64,000 bases of DNA from Struthio camelus. Taxonomy: Eukaryota > Chordata > Aves > Struthioniformes > Struthionidae. The stretch lies in the NCBI RefSeq assembly GCF_040807025.1, contig NC_090952.1, positions 26,719,068 to 26,783,067 of the forward strand. Direction: 5' to 3'. Every line of letters begins with the position of its first letter. Position 1 is the first letter of the stretch. The position numbers and the translations under genes are program-made. This document shows positions 39,901 to 51,809 of this stretch, piece after piece. Below the pieces are notes generated by a model. That model was not told the origin of the DNA. It worked only from the letters and a program-made list of their open reading frames with translations, and made no database searches.

Positions 39901-42612
39901 ATTTGATTTCATTTTGTAAGACTAGTCTATAAGAGCACCTGGCAACATACAGCAGCAGAAAAGGTTTGCTATGTACTCTTGTCTTTGCCTGTCACTTGCA
40001 CCAGGAGGGAAAGATTCTTGTTTCGGTCACTCCAAACCATTCTCCCCTGTAGGAATGGATTCTTCTCGTTCCTGCCAACCACCAAACTGTAGCAATCTCA
40101 CTTTTCTCCTCTATACCTGTGAAAAGATCCATACTACCACAAAGCTACCATGGAAGAGTCCAGCTCAGATCCAACACTGTGTGCAGAAACAACATACAAA
40201 GATTGAAAGTTAGACATTCAGATGAGAAACAAAAAGCAAGAATAGGATTTTCAAAGGCAGTTGAAGGAAATGAATGCCCAATTTTCAATGGAATTCAAGA
40301 GAAGTGGAGCACTCATCTTCTTAGAGCTCCAAGCCCAATCCATGTAACAGCCAGAAAACACCTCAAAACCAGGGGTATTCACTCTGCTCAAACTGTAAAT
40401 TGGCTTGATGCTTAGATAGGCTTATTCATACCATCTATCGGATGGACAGCCTTGTCTGCCAACTACTTGGTGTTTTGTTTATTTTTGAGTTTTGAGCTTT
40501 GGTCTCCAGTTTGAATACACACACCATATTGAATTCACTTGCTTGCATTTGGATGTGTTAGACATTACATACACAAATTCATTGAGCCAGGCACGTTAGT
40601 TAAATTCCACTAGTCCTAGAATAGATTGAAAGGCATCAGAAAAGGCTACAATCTTAAGATATTTTGCAGTTTCCCTTCCGTTACACATGCTGCCATACCT
40701 AGTAGAACGTTTGACATCCCATAAAATGGCTGCACACAGTTGACAGTTGCATTATCCTGCAAGAGAAGCCCAATGCCACGTGCAAGCGGTGCGAGAGCAG
40801 TCTTTATGTAGGTATAGCTTGTTAAGGACCCAGTATGCTTTTATTCTGCAAACTTTCTTCTCTATACAGGGCAAAACAGGTACAATCTCAACTCTAAGCC
40901 TCATCATACCGCTTGAATTACAGTAAATATAACTAATTAAGCTAAATTACTGGAATTAAGAGCACCAAGGTGAATCCCTTGTGAAATTAGATCTTCTCAA
41001 TGTTCTGAGGCATTCTTTCAAGCCTATTGCTATTTTTGTTATACTTTTCAGCACTCACTGATGACTTTAAACAAAAAAACCACACACAACTAAAGATGCT
41101 AGATTTTAAAAAATGAAAAAATAAAGAAAAAAAACTCTTTGATCTCTTCAAAGGACCGATCAGATGTCAAGGGCCTTGATTTACAAACACAAGTATGTTT
41201 GCATCTGATGTATTATTACCCAGAGATCACACGATCCTTCATATTCTCTTAGAAGGCTGACAAAGATTTAAAAAAATGCATACTACACGTCAGAGTTTAC
41301 CAGATGTATCTCAAAGGCAGAGATAGTTTTGTTTTACACTAGTCGTTTCAAAGCAATTTTCACTGAGAAGTTCTTTGTAACTGGTCCCATACCTGTGCAT
41401 TGACTGGCATCACTAACTAACTAAAGTGATTTAACTAGCGCTATCGTACACATTTGGGAAGCTTAAAATTGTACAAGTATAGCTTTGTTGGCAGACTTTG
41501 GACTTGAATTTCATGATTACCAACCTAGAACTGCAGGTTTATCAAAACACAGTTAGTCGTAATAGAAGTGAGTGAAGAGGTTTGCTTACTTGCAGAAAAC
41601 TTCTGCTGTCGAGATAACAGCCTAGTTCATTTATCATTTTACAATGGCAATACAGTCATTGATTTCCAGTCAAAATACTGAGAAGTGACCAAAAGGGCAG
41701 AAAATATTTTTGAAGGTTAAACCAGCAAGTTTCCCAAGTTTCCCTAGTGAAATATGCATTTAAACTTCCAAATGAGGATGGAAAAAGCTTGCAATGTCTT
41801 TTCAGGAATGTTGCAATAGAGTCTTAGCTTCCTTAGGTTGTAAGAGATTCATTTCCAAGGAAATGAAGACAGAGTCCATTTACTAAAAATGCAAATGCTA
41901 CATGAAATAATGATATAATGACAGAAAGATAAGTGTATTTCATTGAAGAGGAAAGAATTTATTTAAAATAAAAACGTTTTTTAAAAACAGAAAATAAAAC
42001 AATCTCAATCAACTATTTCACCTGTTAGAAAATCACTAACTTTTCATTGTAATATACTTTACCTATGTAATACAAACATATATATGCAATAATATCACAG
42101 TCTCTTGAACGTCTTGATTGATGTTTAAGGCTGACATTTCCTATGCATCATACTATATACAAAATAATGCAGAGTTGTGAACATCTCTATCTGCTGACAA
42201 GATTTTAAAACCAAGGAAATATTCTCTCAGGCACTCTGAGCAAGCTTTGCAGAAGAATTTATTGGACTTTGAACCAGGCAATATAGTTGAAGCCCAAATG
42301 TTGGACATTAGAGTTCAAAGACAATTTGACTCTTTTCCTTACTGAGGGGATGGATTACTCTCTCAGATCATAGTTTTATCAGCACTTATGACTTGACTGA
42401 TTGCTCTTGCAGGAGTAAATCCAATGCTACATGAGAACAATTACTCATAGAGCCAGAGTCTTAGAAGCAGGGCTCACACCATTTAAAAATATGGTGGAAT
42501 AGCATTTTAGAGATAAGTTCATTTCTTATTCTGTATTAGAAAAGAGACAACAGCGACTTTTCTCTTCCTCTGGTAAGAGCATCATGGACAAGGTATGTTA
42601 AATGTTAAAATA
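30957..42612. other. Gene-poor spacer
   Basis: About 11.7 kb with no supported gene, RNA gene or recognisable repeat. Open frames here (for example 34294-34677 plus, 31124-31408 minus) have no family features. Distal poly-A signals for the TASL-like gene may lie at the right end. Confidence 0.55.
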
Positions 42613-42618
42613 TTTATT
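42613..42618 (-). terminator. Poly-A signal AATAAA of the TASL-like gene
   Basis: Minus-strand AATAAA about 100 nt past the TASL-like stop codon, a plausible proximal polyadenylation signal. Further copies lie near 42260 and 41960. Confidence 0.55.
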
Positions 42619-42720
42619 TGGAAAAGTCTGTAGTGTCTAACACTTTCATTTCCCAATCTAATCCTTACAGTGAAATACTTGTATCTGAATTGTATTCATC
42701 TCTCCAGCTGAGCAGTTCAG

Positions 42721-43641
42721 TTACGTGAAGTGTATTCTGCAGCTCTTTTCCATACATGCTGGGTTTGAGATCTGTAAGTTTGGAGTACTAAATTCAGAGC
42801 TATTTCCATTGGTAGCATTACGCAAACTAAACACAGCTAAAGAACGTAACAGCACCTCTCTGGCTTTAGATGTTTCTATATTCTGCTCCTGGGATATCTG
42901 AAAGCTTATCTGATCCAAGTTATTCCTTATCAAGCTGCAAGTCAGCAGGTTTGTTACAGAACCACATCTGGCCAAGTTTTCTTCAAAAAACTGTTTATAG
43001 AGCTCTGCCACTTTTCTTTCCATGTAGTTGTTGAGCATGGAGTTTGAAAGAGGCTCTTCAGAGAGCATCATACTCCTTTCTCCAGTTTCATCTCCAGGCA
43101 GGGACTTTATACCTGGCTTTTCAAGATACTCAGGTAGAGGGGATTGACCTAGAGGAATATCTACAGAGAGCAGAACAGGGCCATCAGGAAGTTCATCACA
43201 CACATGGTCCAAAACACAACCTGAATCACATGTATGGTCACCCACATGGTCTCCTCCAATATGTAAGTCAGGATAGTTTTGATAAATGCTGTTGCATGAC
43301 CAGGATCTATACAAATCCAGCTGTTCATTATTTTGTTCTCTTTTGGGAATATGTAAAGCTGGTGAGGTGGTTCCTCTAACAAGTACTTTCTGATCTTTTG
43401 CAGGTAACTCTTTTATGGATTTCCAGTGAGGGTCTCTCTTTTGTTCCATTTTGCCACTTTCAGCAGTGATCTTGTCCTGCTTCTCATGCCCAGCAGCAAA
43501 CTCTTTAATTTTTGGCTGGTCTACAAGTTTCTCTCTCCAGATTCCCTCCGTATCCTTTTTGGTTGCATGACATTTGTGAGGCTTATCTTCATCACAGGTT
43601 TCTTTATATACAAGTCCAGTTAAGATGCCTTCTGCCAACAT
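42721..43641 (-). CDS. TASL2: TASL-family adaptor (SLC15A4-binding, pLxIS motif), 306 aa
   Basis: TASL (CXorf21) binds the endolysosomal transporter SLC15A4 and recruits IRF5 for TLR7/8/9 signalling. Here the protein starts MLAEGILTGLVY, matching the start of TASL that docks into SLC15A4, which fixes the ATG at 43641. Next come a variable Lys-rich part, SIYQNYPDLHIGG (118-130), DGPVLLSVDIPLG (153-165), SNSMLNNYMERKVAELYKQF (199-218) and LDQISFQISQEQNIETSKAR (242-261), all conserved TASL blocks. Near the end TPNLQIS (286-292) is a pLxIS motif with Ser292 as likely phosphosite. Length is close to human TASL (about 300). The coding region is one exon with an acceptor just upstream. I favour TASL2 over TASL because SH3BGRL is the neighbour. 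The frame is intact. A His/Cys-rich insert (127-148) is unusual. Confidence 0.9.
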   Translation of the reverse strand: MLAEGILTGLVYKETCDEDKPHKCHATKKDTEGIWREKLVDQPKIKEFAAGHEKQDKITAESGKMEQKRDPHWKSIKELPAKDQKVLVRGTTSPALHIPKREQNNEQLDLYRSWSCNSIYQNYPDLHIGGDHVGDHTCDSGCVLDHVCDELPDGPVLLSVDIPLGQSPLPEYLEKPGIKSLPGDETGERSMMLSEEPLSNSMLNNYMERKVAELYKQFFEENLARCGSVTNLLTCSLIRNNLDQISFQISQEQNIETSKAREVLLRSLAVFSLRNATNGNSSEFSTPNLQISNPACMEKSCRIHFT

Positions 43642-43688
43642 GACAACCAGTGGTAGAAACAGTCTAATCACCAGACTGCCGTATAGAC
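43642..43688 (-). other. TASL2: 5' UTR part of the TASL-like coding exon
   Basis: A strong acceptor (CCTGTTTTTCTTTCACTCACAG) ends at 43689, so the exon should start at 43688, 47 nt before the ATG. The frame stays open upstream, but the TASL N-terminus begins at MLAEG. Upstream 5' UTR exons, as in human TASL, are not located. Confidence 0.75.
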
Positions 43689-45578
43689 CTGTGAGTGAAA
43701 GAAAAACAGGCAAAGTACCTCAAACTTATTTGGAAAAAAAGGAGTAAGAACAACAAATTAACAATGCATATTTCACGAAGACTGTCTGTAATTTTGCTTT
43801 TATTCTAGAATGTTTCTCTTCAGTAGACAGTAATTTGCTTGCTTTTCTAAAAATCTAATGTCTATATCTAGGTCAACAAAAATCTTCCTGAAGGTATAAG
43901 AAGGGCATTTACCAGGTTCTTCACCTCTAGTATCACCTTTACTCTTAGGCGACATAGATTATATGCATGAGCTGTTACACGGTAAGGATTAACATTATAT
44001 CAACAAGATAATTTCACTTTTTGTCTACATTGTATCATCAGTTGCAAATCACCTTTTTTCATTGAAAGACAACAATTTACTAGCTAAAGGCCTGATGCAG
44101 GAAGAGAGTCTGGATCAAAGTCAGACTTAGAAGTCAATTCTCGATAGGCCTGAGCTATCTTGTGAAGTGCCGAGAACCTTCAAACGATGCTGATAGTTCT
44201 TCATGTCTAATAAAACCGCATCCCAAATGCAGCACTTGAGCATTCACATATACAAAAGTTTTTAAGAGCCCCTCCTAATAATAATTTAAAAAGATATGAA
44301 TAGTTAATGTCTCCCCCAACCAGAGTTTAACAGCAGATAGTGTATGAGCAGTGTGCTTTCATCTTTTAGGCTCCACAGTTTTATTAAGTGCATATGAATA
44401 ATTAAAAGCTCGCCTACACGCCTCAAAATCTATTATGTTTTATCATTCCTTATCATTTATTTTTAATTCATCTACTGCTAAAATCAATGGGAATCTTTCC
44501 AGCTAAAGCTGTCTCTGGCTTAAATTCACTGAGGACAAGACCATACCACTCCTGTTGTGGAAGAATGGGAAAGAAGAACGCAAGGAAATCCTTCCGTGCT
44601 TCAAATATTTTTTTTCATCTCTGCAGATTTCAAGTACCTTCACACATCTCTTGTGCGTTCATGGTTTGAAACAGCAGAGAGGCAAAGAACGAGGCTGTCT
44701 TACTGAAGAGTATGTACTAAATCTCCTGAAGAACATAACATATTGGAATGCCTGTTGTACCCTTGCAAGAAATCCACTAAAAACTCTACTTACATCATGG
44801 ACACCTAAGGCTCAATTCTTTTCACGCTGCTGCCATTTCAAATCAGGAGTAATGTCATGCAAGTCACTGGATAGCTCTTCCACACAAACAAAACCTCTAC
44901 AAATGTAATATGATATCTGATATACAACTGGGAAGATTCTCCTCACCCTACTCATTTGCTTCTATCAGCAACCACACTACATAATCTATTTTATTTGATC
45001 TGCAATAGAACTTGATACACCGGGGCACTTTTTTAAATCCCAGTACTCCTTCCTGAAAGCTATGCTAAAACTCCAGCTACCTGATAGCGGGAAATCTACT
45101 TCCCTCCTAAATTTATGTACTGCCACAGTAAAACTGTTTGCTTCCCCCCCCACACACACTTTTTTAAAGCATAAATTGCACTCCCCCCACCCAGGTTGAT
45201 TGTAACACTGGAATTGTGATATGCTTGCAAGTGAGACTAAAGCAGACAGGAAAGGCAGCATACCATGCCTTCTCCTGGTCTCATTAGCATAACTGTTTAC
45301 TTTATCTACAGAACTATTTACATATGCAAAAAGCAGGGCAACGTTTTCTGAAGCACTTGAAGAGCTTCAGAGAGAAAGTGTCATTTTCAAAAGAGACAAG
45401 GACACTTAGAAGTCTAAATCTTGTTGAATGTCAATGGAATTTAGAATACTCCATGCCTAATTTACTTTTGAAAAACAGTATGCATGTACCCAGACTCTTA
45501 CATGCTTATAAAACTTAGCTATACTGCCCCGAAAATGCTCATAGTGCTAAAATAAGAGCTAAAACATGTTAACCCTAA

Positions 45579-45610
<32 letters not shown>
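45579..45610. repeat. (AAC)n microsatellite
   Basis: A perfect AAC/ACA trinucleotide run of 32 bases, nearly 11 units. Confidence 0.95.
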
Positions 45611-48314
45611 CTCTTTAAAATAAAGCAAGTGGTGCCCGCATTCCGGAACAAAACATAAGGAAAAAAGGGGGGGGAAAAAAAAGGACAGAAAGCCCAGACT
45701 TACCAATTCTAACAGGTAAGAGAGGTGGATAATCATGTAGCCTAGAATTCTGCTACTACAACTGCTGTAAGAGAATAGATTCTCCCATACTTCATTGTTG
45801 TCTGCCTGAACGATAACTGAAGCACACACCATTTAGTTCCTTGTTTTTAAAACAGAAGTGATCCCAGTGGAAAATTGTGTAGTTTTTGAGTACGGAGTGA
45901 CAGCAAATCTAAAAGAGGATGTTAAAAAAAAAAATGAATTGAGATGTTTGACTGTGGTGTAATGCTGACAAGTTGCGTAATTGCTACTTCACACGTCATT
46001 TAAAACAACAAAAAATTACTAAGTGATTGGACTGTCTGTACTTCATTAGACTGTTCAAAATTGAAACTGAACTCCACTGAACACTTCCATCTCTATAAAA
46101 GTTCAGTTTTGATACTATCATCCACCTGACTTACAGAGGCAATGTTATTTATATCATTTCCCCTTTTGAAACAAACAGCTCAACTTGTAGTCTCGTGACC
46201 TTCCTCCACTGGGGAAGAAACTGACATTATCAAGATATCAAGATCTTGCTTATCAAGATTTTGATGAAATCTCATGTCTTCATAAAGAATAAATATAAGA
46301 ATCTGCCTCTTGGAAGGCAACAGTCATCAGATAGCTGAAGACAGTCTCTTTGCTCACTGATCCAAGACACCTTCTCAGGGCTCAAAAATTACCTTTTTCT
46401 CAAAGGCATGTCACAGGTGCCTCCACGTTTTTCTTCTGTGTTTCCCTCCTCTAACCTGTGGCACAAATACAATCCACTCAGCTCTGTGCCCTGCACTTTT
46501 TTGTCATACCATGATATCAAATGATCGCTAAGTCATGGGCAATGTCCACAGTACATGTATACGTATACAAATAACTCATCACTGCAGAGAGCGTATACGT
46601 GGCAGGTGACACGAGGTCACTTTGCAAATGCAGAGTAGATCCAAAGCACCTGGCCTTACCTCTTTGGCACAATGCCTGTGAATCCCCTTCATATTAAATT
46701 CAGGTTCTGCCAGGGTCCAGGAAATGGACTTAAGATGGTACTGTCTTTAGGTAGCTCTCAAGCTTGCCCTGATGAACCAAGCATTCGGGCTGTGCCACTT
46801 ATTTTTTTTTCATCCATCCCAGCTATCTTAAGAAGAAGCAAGGGTTTGACAGTTCCTTCAGGAGGAAGAACAGCAGCTGTTTCTTCCATTTCACGTGTTT
46901 CATTGTCCAGAACTGCTGTAACAGGATATACAAATGGAATGACGTGCAGGGCAGAATATATAAAAGCATAAGGAAAAGTACAATAGTGGTTTATGAAAGG
47001 TAGAGCTAAGAACAGATCAAGCATTATCTGGAAGTAGGTCGTATTACCCCTGCATTTTTGCTGTTTACTAGCCATTAAAGCCAGAAATCAAAATGACTAC
47101 CTAGCAGAAGAACTGCTAAGGACAGAATTGCGGAGACCCTACTCCTGCGAGCTGCAGTCTGGATAACACGGCTCCCCTTGACTGCTACAAGATCCGGGAC
47201 CTTTACAGGAATCGTGTGAAGCCTGGCTACCCGTCCTGGTCAGAAGGCCAAGCTGTTGGCTAAGATGACCCTGTGAGTAAGGTCTGATCTTTCGGAAAGA
47301 GTCAACAGCAAATTTTCAAAGATGTGGCTTCCTCTGCAGATATTTCTGTTTTTATGGCTTTCTAGGCAAGTTAAAAGGCTAGATTATTTTTAAACGAAAG
47401 CCAAGTCTCATCTCTACCTCTATTTAACCTCCAAATTAGAAGCAAAATGCTGGCTGTTGATGTCCTGTTCAGTGCAAGCTGCCTAGCTGACAGGCAGACT
47501 TTCAAATTTGACTTTCAGACCTGTAAACAACCTCTATCCTTACTTATTTGCAAAGACAAATGATAGCAGTAATATCCAACTGTAGCACATATTAGATAAT
47601 TACTTAGATACTGAGATGCTCAAATATACTAAATTCTGTGGGCAGATTTGAGTGAAGATTTTGTAAGAGTTAATGTCTATCTAGCAATATTCTAGAATAT
47701 TCTATTCAAAGACAATCTTCCACACACCCATCTAGGGTGTGTGACACAAATTTGGGTTTGATCCCAAACAGATAGCTACAAAACAATGGTTTACCTTGAA
47801 TAGAACAGATTCTTCTCAGGAGACAATAGCTCCTTTCTCACCCATTATTACCCCATTTCCTGGAAAAAGCTTAGTTTCTGCCCAAAAGTGTAACTTTTTT
47901 AAGAAGACAAGTGAGAATTATACTATGGAATGCATGATTGCGTTCCTTGGCTTATAATAAAATATACTAAATATCCGGAAATGGAGACAATAAGGATTCA
48001 GTTGGTTTTCCTTCACTGCTAACTTTTCTCAGACTGTAATAACTAAAGACTTACAGACTCATAACTAAAGAGTTACTGCATTCTGACTAATAAAAATCAA
48101 GGACACAGTTAACATCTGCTTGATTTACAGCTAGAATCCAGACTTAAGACATTTTTTAACACATCTCACAATAATTCTTAAAATTTAGAGTTCTTCCAAA
48201 AAATATCACTATTTTTAGAAATATTTGGGAAAGGTTATTTTCTTTTTCCTATCCATCAGATAATTATTTATACCTGACTAAAAGTCTTAAAAAAAAACAA
48301 AAAAAATCAAAAAA

Positions 48315-48346
48315 CCCACCCACCCACCCGCCCACACACACACACA
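48315..48346. repeat. Compound (CCCA)n-(CA)n microsatellite
   Basis: CCCA tetranucleotide units pass directly into CA dinucleotides, next to an A-rich run at 48289-48314. Confidence 0.9.
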
Positions 48347-51300
48347 AAGAAGAGGGAGGTGTTTTGTAATTATTTAATTTACACAAAACGGAGGGCAAAT
48401 TCCTGAAAGAAAATGAACATCCACGTGTAAACCGATTATTCCAAAACATACTATCATTCTCAAAACAGAAAGACTACTTCCTACCAAAGAGATTTTCATT
48501 AGTAATTTGATTCTTGGACAAATAATGTTAGTCCAAAGGTTCAGGACTCTGTTACAGAATGGACTACATAGTTTCAGTTTTTCTATATCATTTGACATAC
48601 GAGAGATAGCAAACACTCAAACGTTGAACTTCAGTGAGCTTGTGCATAATCCATGTGTTATATTTGCCTGTCCAAATCTCCTTCTCAAATTCTATTTTTC
48701 CATTGTCAGAGGCCTCCAAACACAGAAAAAAGCAGCAATATGCTCAAAATGCCTTTATCTCAGTTTTATCCCCTTTAACATTAAAATGTTCTACAAGTTT
48801 ACATTTATATTTTTGCAAAACTAAGTTCATATTACAAGACCTGCACCTTCCACTAAATTCACAAAAACACCAAAAAGAAAGCATCCTTATCACAAAGGCT
48901 AAACCCAGAGCTCATGCACTGAGCCACACAACAGTCCCAAGTACTAGACCAAAAGAAAGTCCATAGACAAGCTGAACGGTTTTCTGTTGATTCCTTTGTT
49001 AAACGTCCTTCTTCCTAAACCCAAAAATAAAAAAACAGAAGTTGATTCTCATCCAAGTACTACCCTAAAGTTCTTAAATAGACACTGCTTAGCGTAACGG
49101 TAGAAGTGGAAAAAAAAAAAAAGGTAGAATAAAAACTACAGAGTAAAGACAGCAATACAGCAATATATTGATTGCAACCCATCATGCCACATGTTTTGGC
49201 GGCAAAATAATGATGTGCCTTAGAAATGATGAATTATTGTAAGGTAGGAAGCAACTATGATCCCGTAAGTCCGATGAAGCCTCTTTAGAATTATTCCTAC
49301 CCCCTCCTCCTCTCTTCTACTTCACAGAAGACTTCAGTTTTTATGGAGGCAGAAAGCAAACTCTTGATTCCCACTGGACGTTTCTAGAAGACATTTCATA
49401 TTTAAAAGTTGCTTAAAATGACCCTTCCCCCTTTTTCTTTTTTAAATCATGCTACATGAGTTCAATTTTCACATGGTAGAACTGGTCGCGACTTCAGCAG
49501 AGTGCTCTTGCCCCCAGCCTTGAAAGGTTCAGACCTCACAGGAAACAGGGTGGATTAAATTCCGTGTAGTTTAAAGCTTGCCTCCTTCACTGAGTTTATA
49601 ATTAGCACCAGCTGTAGCCATATTTTTTGTGAAGCAGTTTCAACAAAATACAAAAGCAGCAGAGAGAGAGGAAGAAAAAAAAAGATTTAGCTAGATTAGT
49701 CATTTGAGTGATTAAAAATAAGTCATCTTTCATTTCAGTTGTACTCAGGTGTCAAATGTATCAACATTCAAAGAAATTAGTATCTTTCCACCAATGAGAT
49801 CATCTTACAAAAAGCTTAGATTTACAAAGACAAAATCAGAACAAGACAGACACCACAGTTATTTCAAAATCTGAAGACAGATTTCAGTTGGAAGAAACAG
49901 AGCCAGCAAGACAAGGATGTCTGAATCCCCGGGCTACACTTGAAGTAGAGCCTATAATGAGAAATGATATTTAAATATATCATTCATATATGGAAAAGTA
50001 AACAATACAGCATTGTGTACTGCTAAACACAATTATCATATAACATTGACTAAATAGCAGCACTACTGCAGAAATGTAAATGAAGTCTCTTATTTCAGCT
50101 CAGACTATGTATTTTATAGGCATATAAATATGAAATAGAAGTTGACTACATTAATAGTTTTCAAGCATAGCTGTTGTAAGTCTTTTCTTTTCCATTTAAA
50201 CTAGCAGTACTTCGTTTTAACCACCCAGCTTCTCCAAGGCTCAAGAATGTTTTTGCACAGCAGCTCTTCATTTACCTGAACATACGTCCCAGCTCTTCAG
50301 TGATGTCTCTTGACCTATTCTATGGCTACTGTGACAAAAGATACAAGTTATCAATACATATCTACACATAAAAAGGAGCCCAGATAATCTGGTCTTTATC
50401 AGACAAGAGTGAGATTTGATAGGTACCAGCGTGCAAGCAGAAAATTTTGATACACTTTAAAGCAACTGTTCCTTCTATCCCTACAACACTGAATTCACAT
50501 TTGTGGTTTCACCCATTGGGAATTCCTTTCGACCTCAACCCTACACCAGGGAGCGGCACTGCCCAGGTCCAACGGCCCCCAAGGAAGCTGTTTGCCAGCA
50601 TCCCATCTCTCCCGCACATGAACTGGCCTCTCCGCAAGAGGGAGATGAGTTTTGGCCGCATCCTTCTGCCCTCCGGCATGCAGCGTGCCAGCAGGACTCA
50701 CGCTTCATCTGCGGCTTCAGTTCAAGTCATGCATGTCTGCGTTACTCCCAGCACGGAATATATTTAAAAAAAAAAAAAATACAGCACTGTGATTCTATAA
50801 GGACACTCTGTCAGAACTGATTTCATAAAACCCACGATGCTCGTGACTTCAGTTATTTCCGGCTCAAAGCACAAAACCGTGTCTCTCGTGCCACCTACTG
50901 ATCACCCCGTCCAGCTTCTGCAGCGGCCGCGCTGCAGCCTGGACAGGCTTCACAGGCAACAGGGACGGACAGAAAGCACTACAGCACGGTAGTTTCTAGA
51001 GCGAAGAGATTTTTCCTCAGGAAATAGAAGTTTGGTAATTACTGTTAACTTTAAGGGAAAAAAAAGGAAAAAAACCCTCTAATGATTCCTCTGTACTTTA
51101 GGTATTAGCTTGGGATCAGAACTGCTACTTATTGACGTGGTGGCACACCCCTACACGGGGCGCTTGGCGGCTTAAAGGCACTCAGTTACCTGGGAGGCCA
51201 AAGCACTTCTGTAAACACAAACCAAGTTTCACCACGCACCGAACGGTAACAGGCACAGAAGAAACGAAGCCCGGAGCCGTCAGAGGGTCTCCCCAAAGCC

Positions 51301-51773
51301 ACAACGAAGCGGCCGTAACCAGCCAGGCTAACTCAGCCGAGTTTCCCTCCCGAAGCCTGTGGCAGAGCTGGAGAAGGACCCGGAGTCAGGGGACGCCTGT
51401 GCCTTGGGACGCACAACATCCCTGGAGAGGGGGGACAGAGCGCAGCAGAGCCGGGGCCTCACAGACGCCACGCTGGGAGGTGCTGCGCGCCGAGGAAACC
51501 CCAACCAGGCCCGCCGGGCCCGCCCCGGAGGAGCGGCGCTGCGCCACACGCCCAGAAGCCCAAAGAGCAGCGCGGGAGGAGCGCGGCGGGGCCGCGCCGC
51601 CGCTCGCCTGACGGGCAAAGGAAACCCGACCACCCCACCGCTCCCCTCAGCCGGCCGCGCAACGGCCGCCAACGGCCGCCGCGAGCCGGGGCGGGCGGAG
51701 CTGAGCGCTGACCGACAGGCCGAGCGGCCAATCAGGAAGGCGGGGGCGGGGCGGGCTCGCCGCGGTGGCGGTT

Positions 51774-51789
51774 GGTTGCTGTAGCAACC
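51774..51789. promoter_or_regulatory. RFX-type X-box
   Basis: GGTTGCT-GT-AGCAACC, a perfect inverted repeat with a two-base spacer, matching the RFX consensus (GTTGCY ... RGCAAC). It ends 20 bases before the ATG of the SH3BGRL3-like gene, so it lies in the core promoter or 5' UTR. RFX factors drive many cilium genes. Confidence 0.75.
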
Positions 51790-51792
51790 GCG

Positions 51793-51807
51793 CGGCGGCG
51801 GCGGCGG
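51793..51807 (+). repeat. (CGG)5 just before the start codon
   Basis: Five CGG units in the presumed 5' UTR, directly followed by CC ATG G, a good Kozak context. Confidence 0.9.
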
Positions 51808-51809
51808 CC

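Larger units (their letters stand above)
43689..51300. other. Spacer upstream of the TASL-like gene
   Basis: Should contain the noncoding first exon and promoter of the TASL-like gene, which I cannot place. It holds simple repeats at 45579-45610 and 48315-48346. A 105-codon minus-strand frame at 46758-47075 starts with ATG and is partly hydrophobic, but shows no family match. Confidence 0.5.

Noticed and set aside
42721-43713. Longer start for the TASL-like protein with 24 extra residues
   Set aside because: The extra part crosses a strong splice acceptor at 43689 and reads through intron sequence; TASL proteins begin at the MLAEG or MLSEG methionine.
46758-47075. A 105-codon minus-strand frame with hydrophobic stretches upstream of the TASL-like gene
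   Set aside because: It has an ATG but weak start context, no splice or promoter support and no recognised family.
51132-51784. Long overlapping open frames on both strands before the SH3BGRL3-like gene
   Set aside because: They lie in a CpG island where stop codons are rare and are rich in Ala, Arg, Gly and Pro. No protein features.
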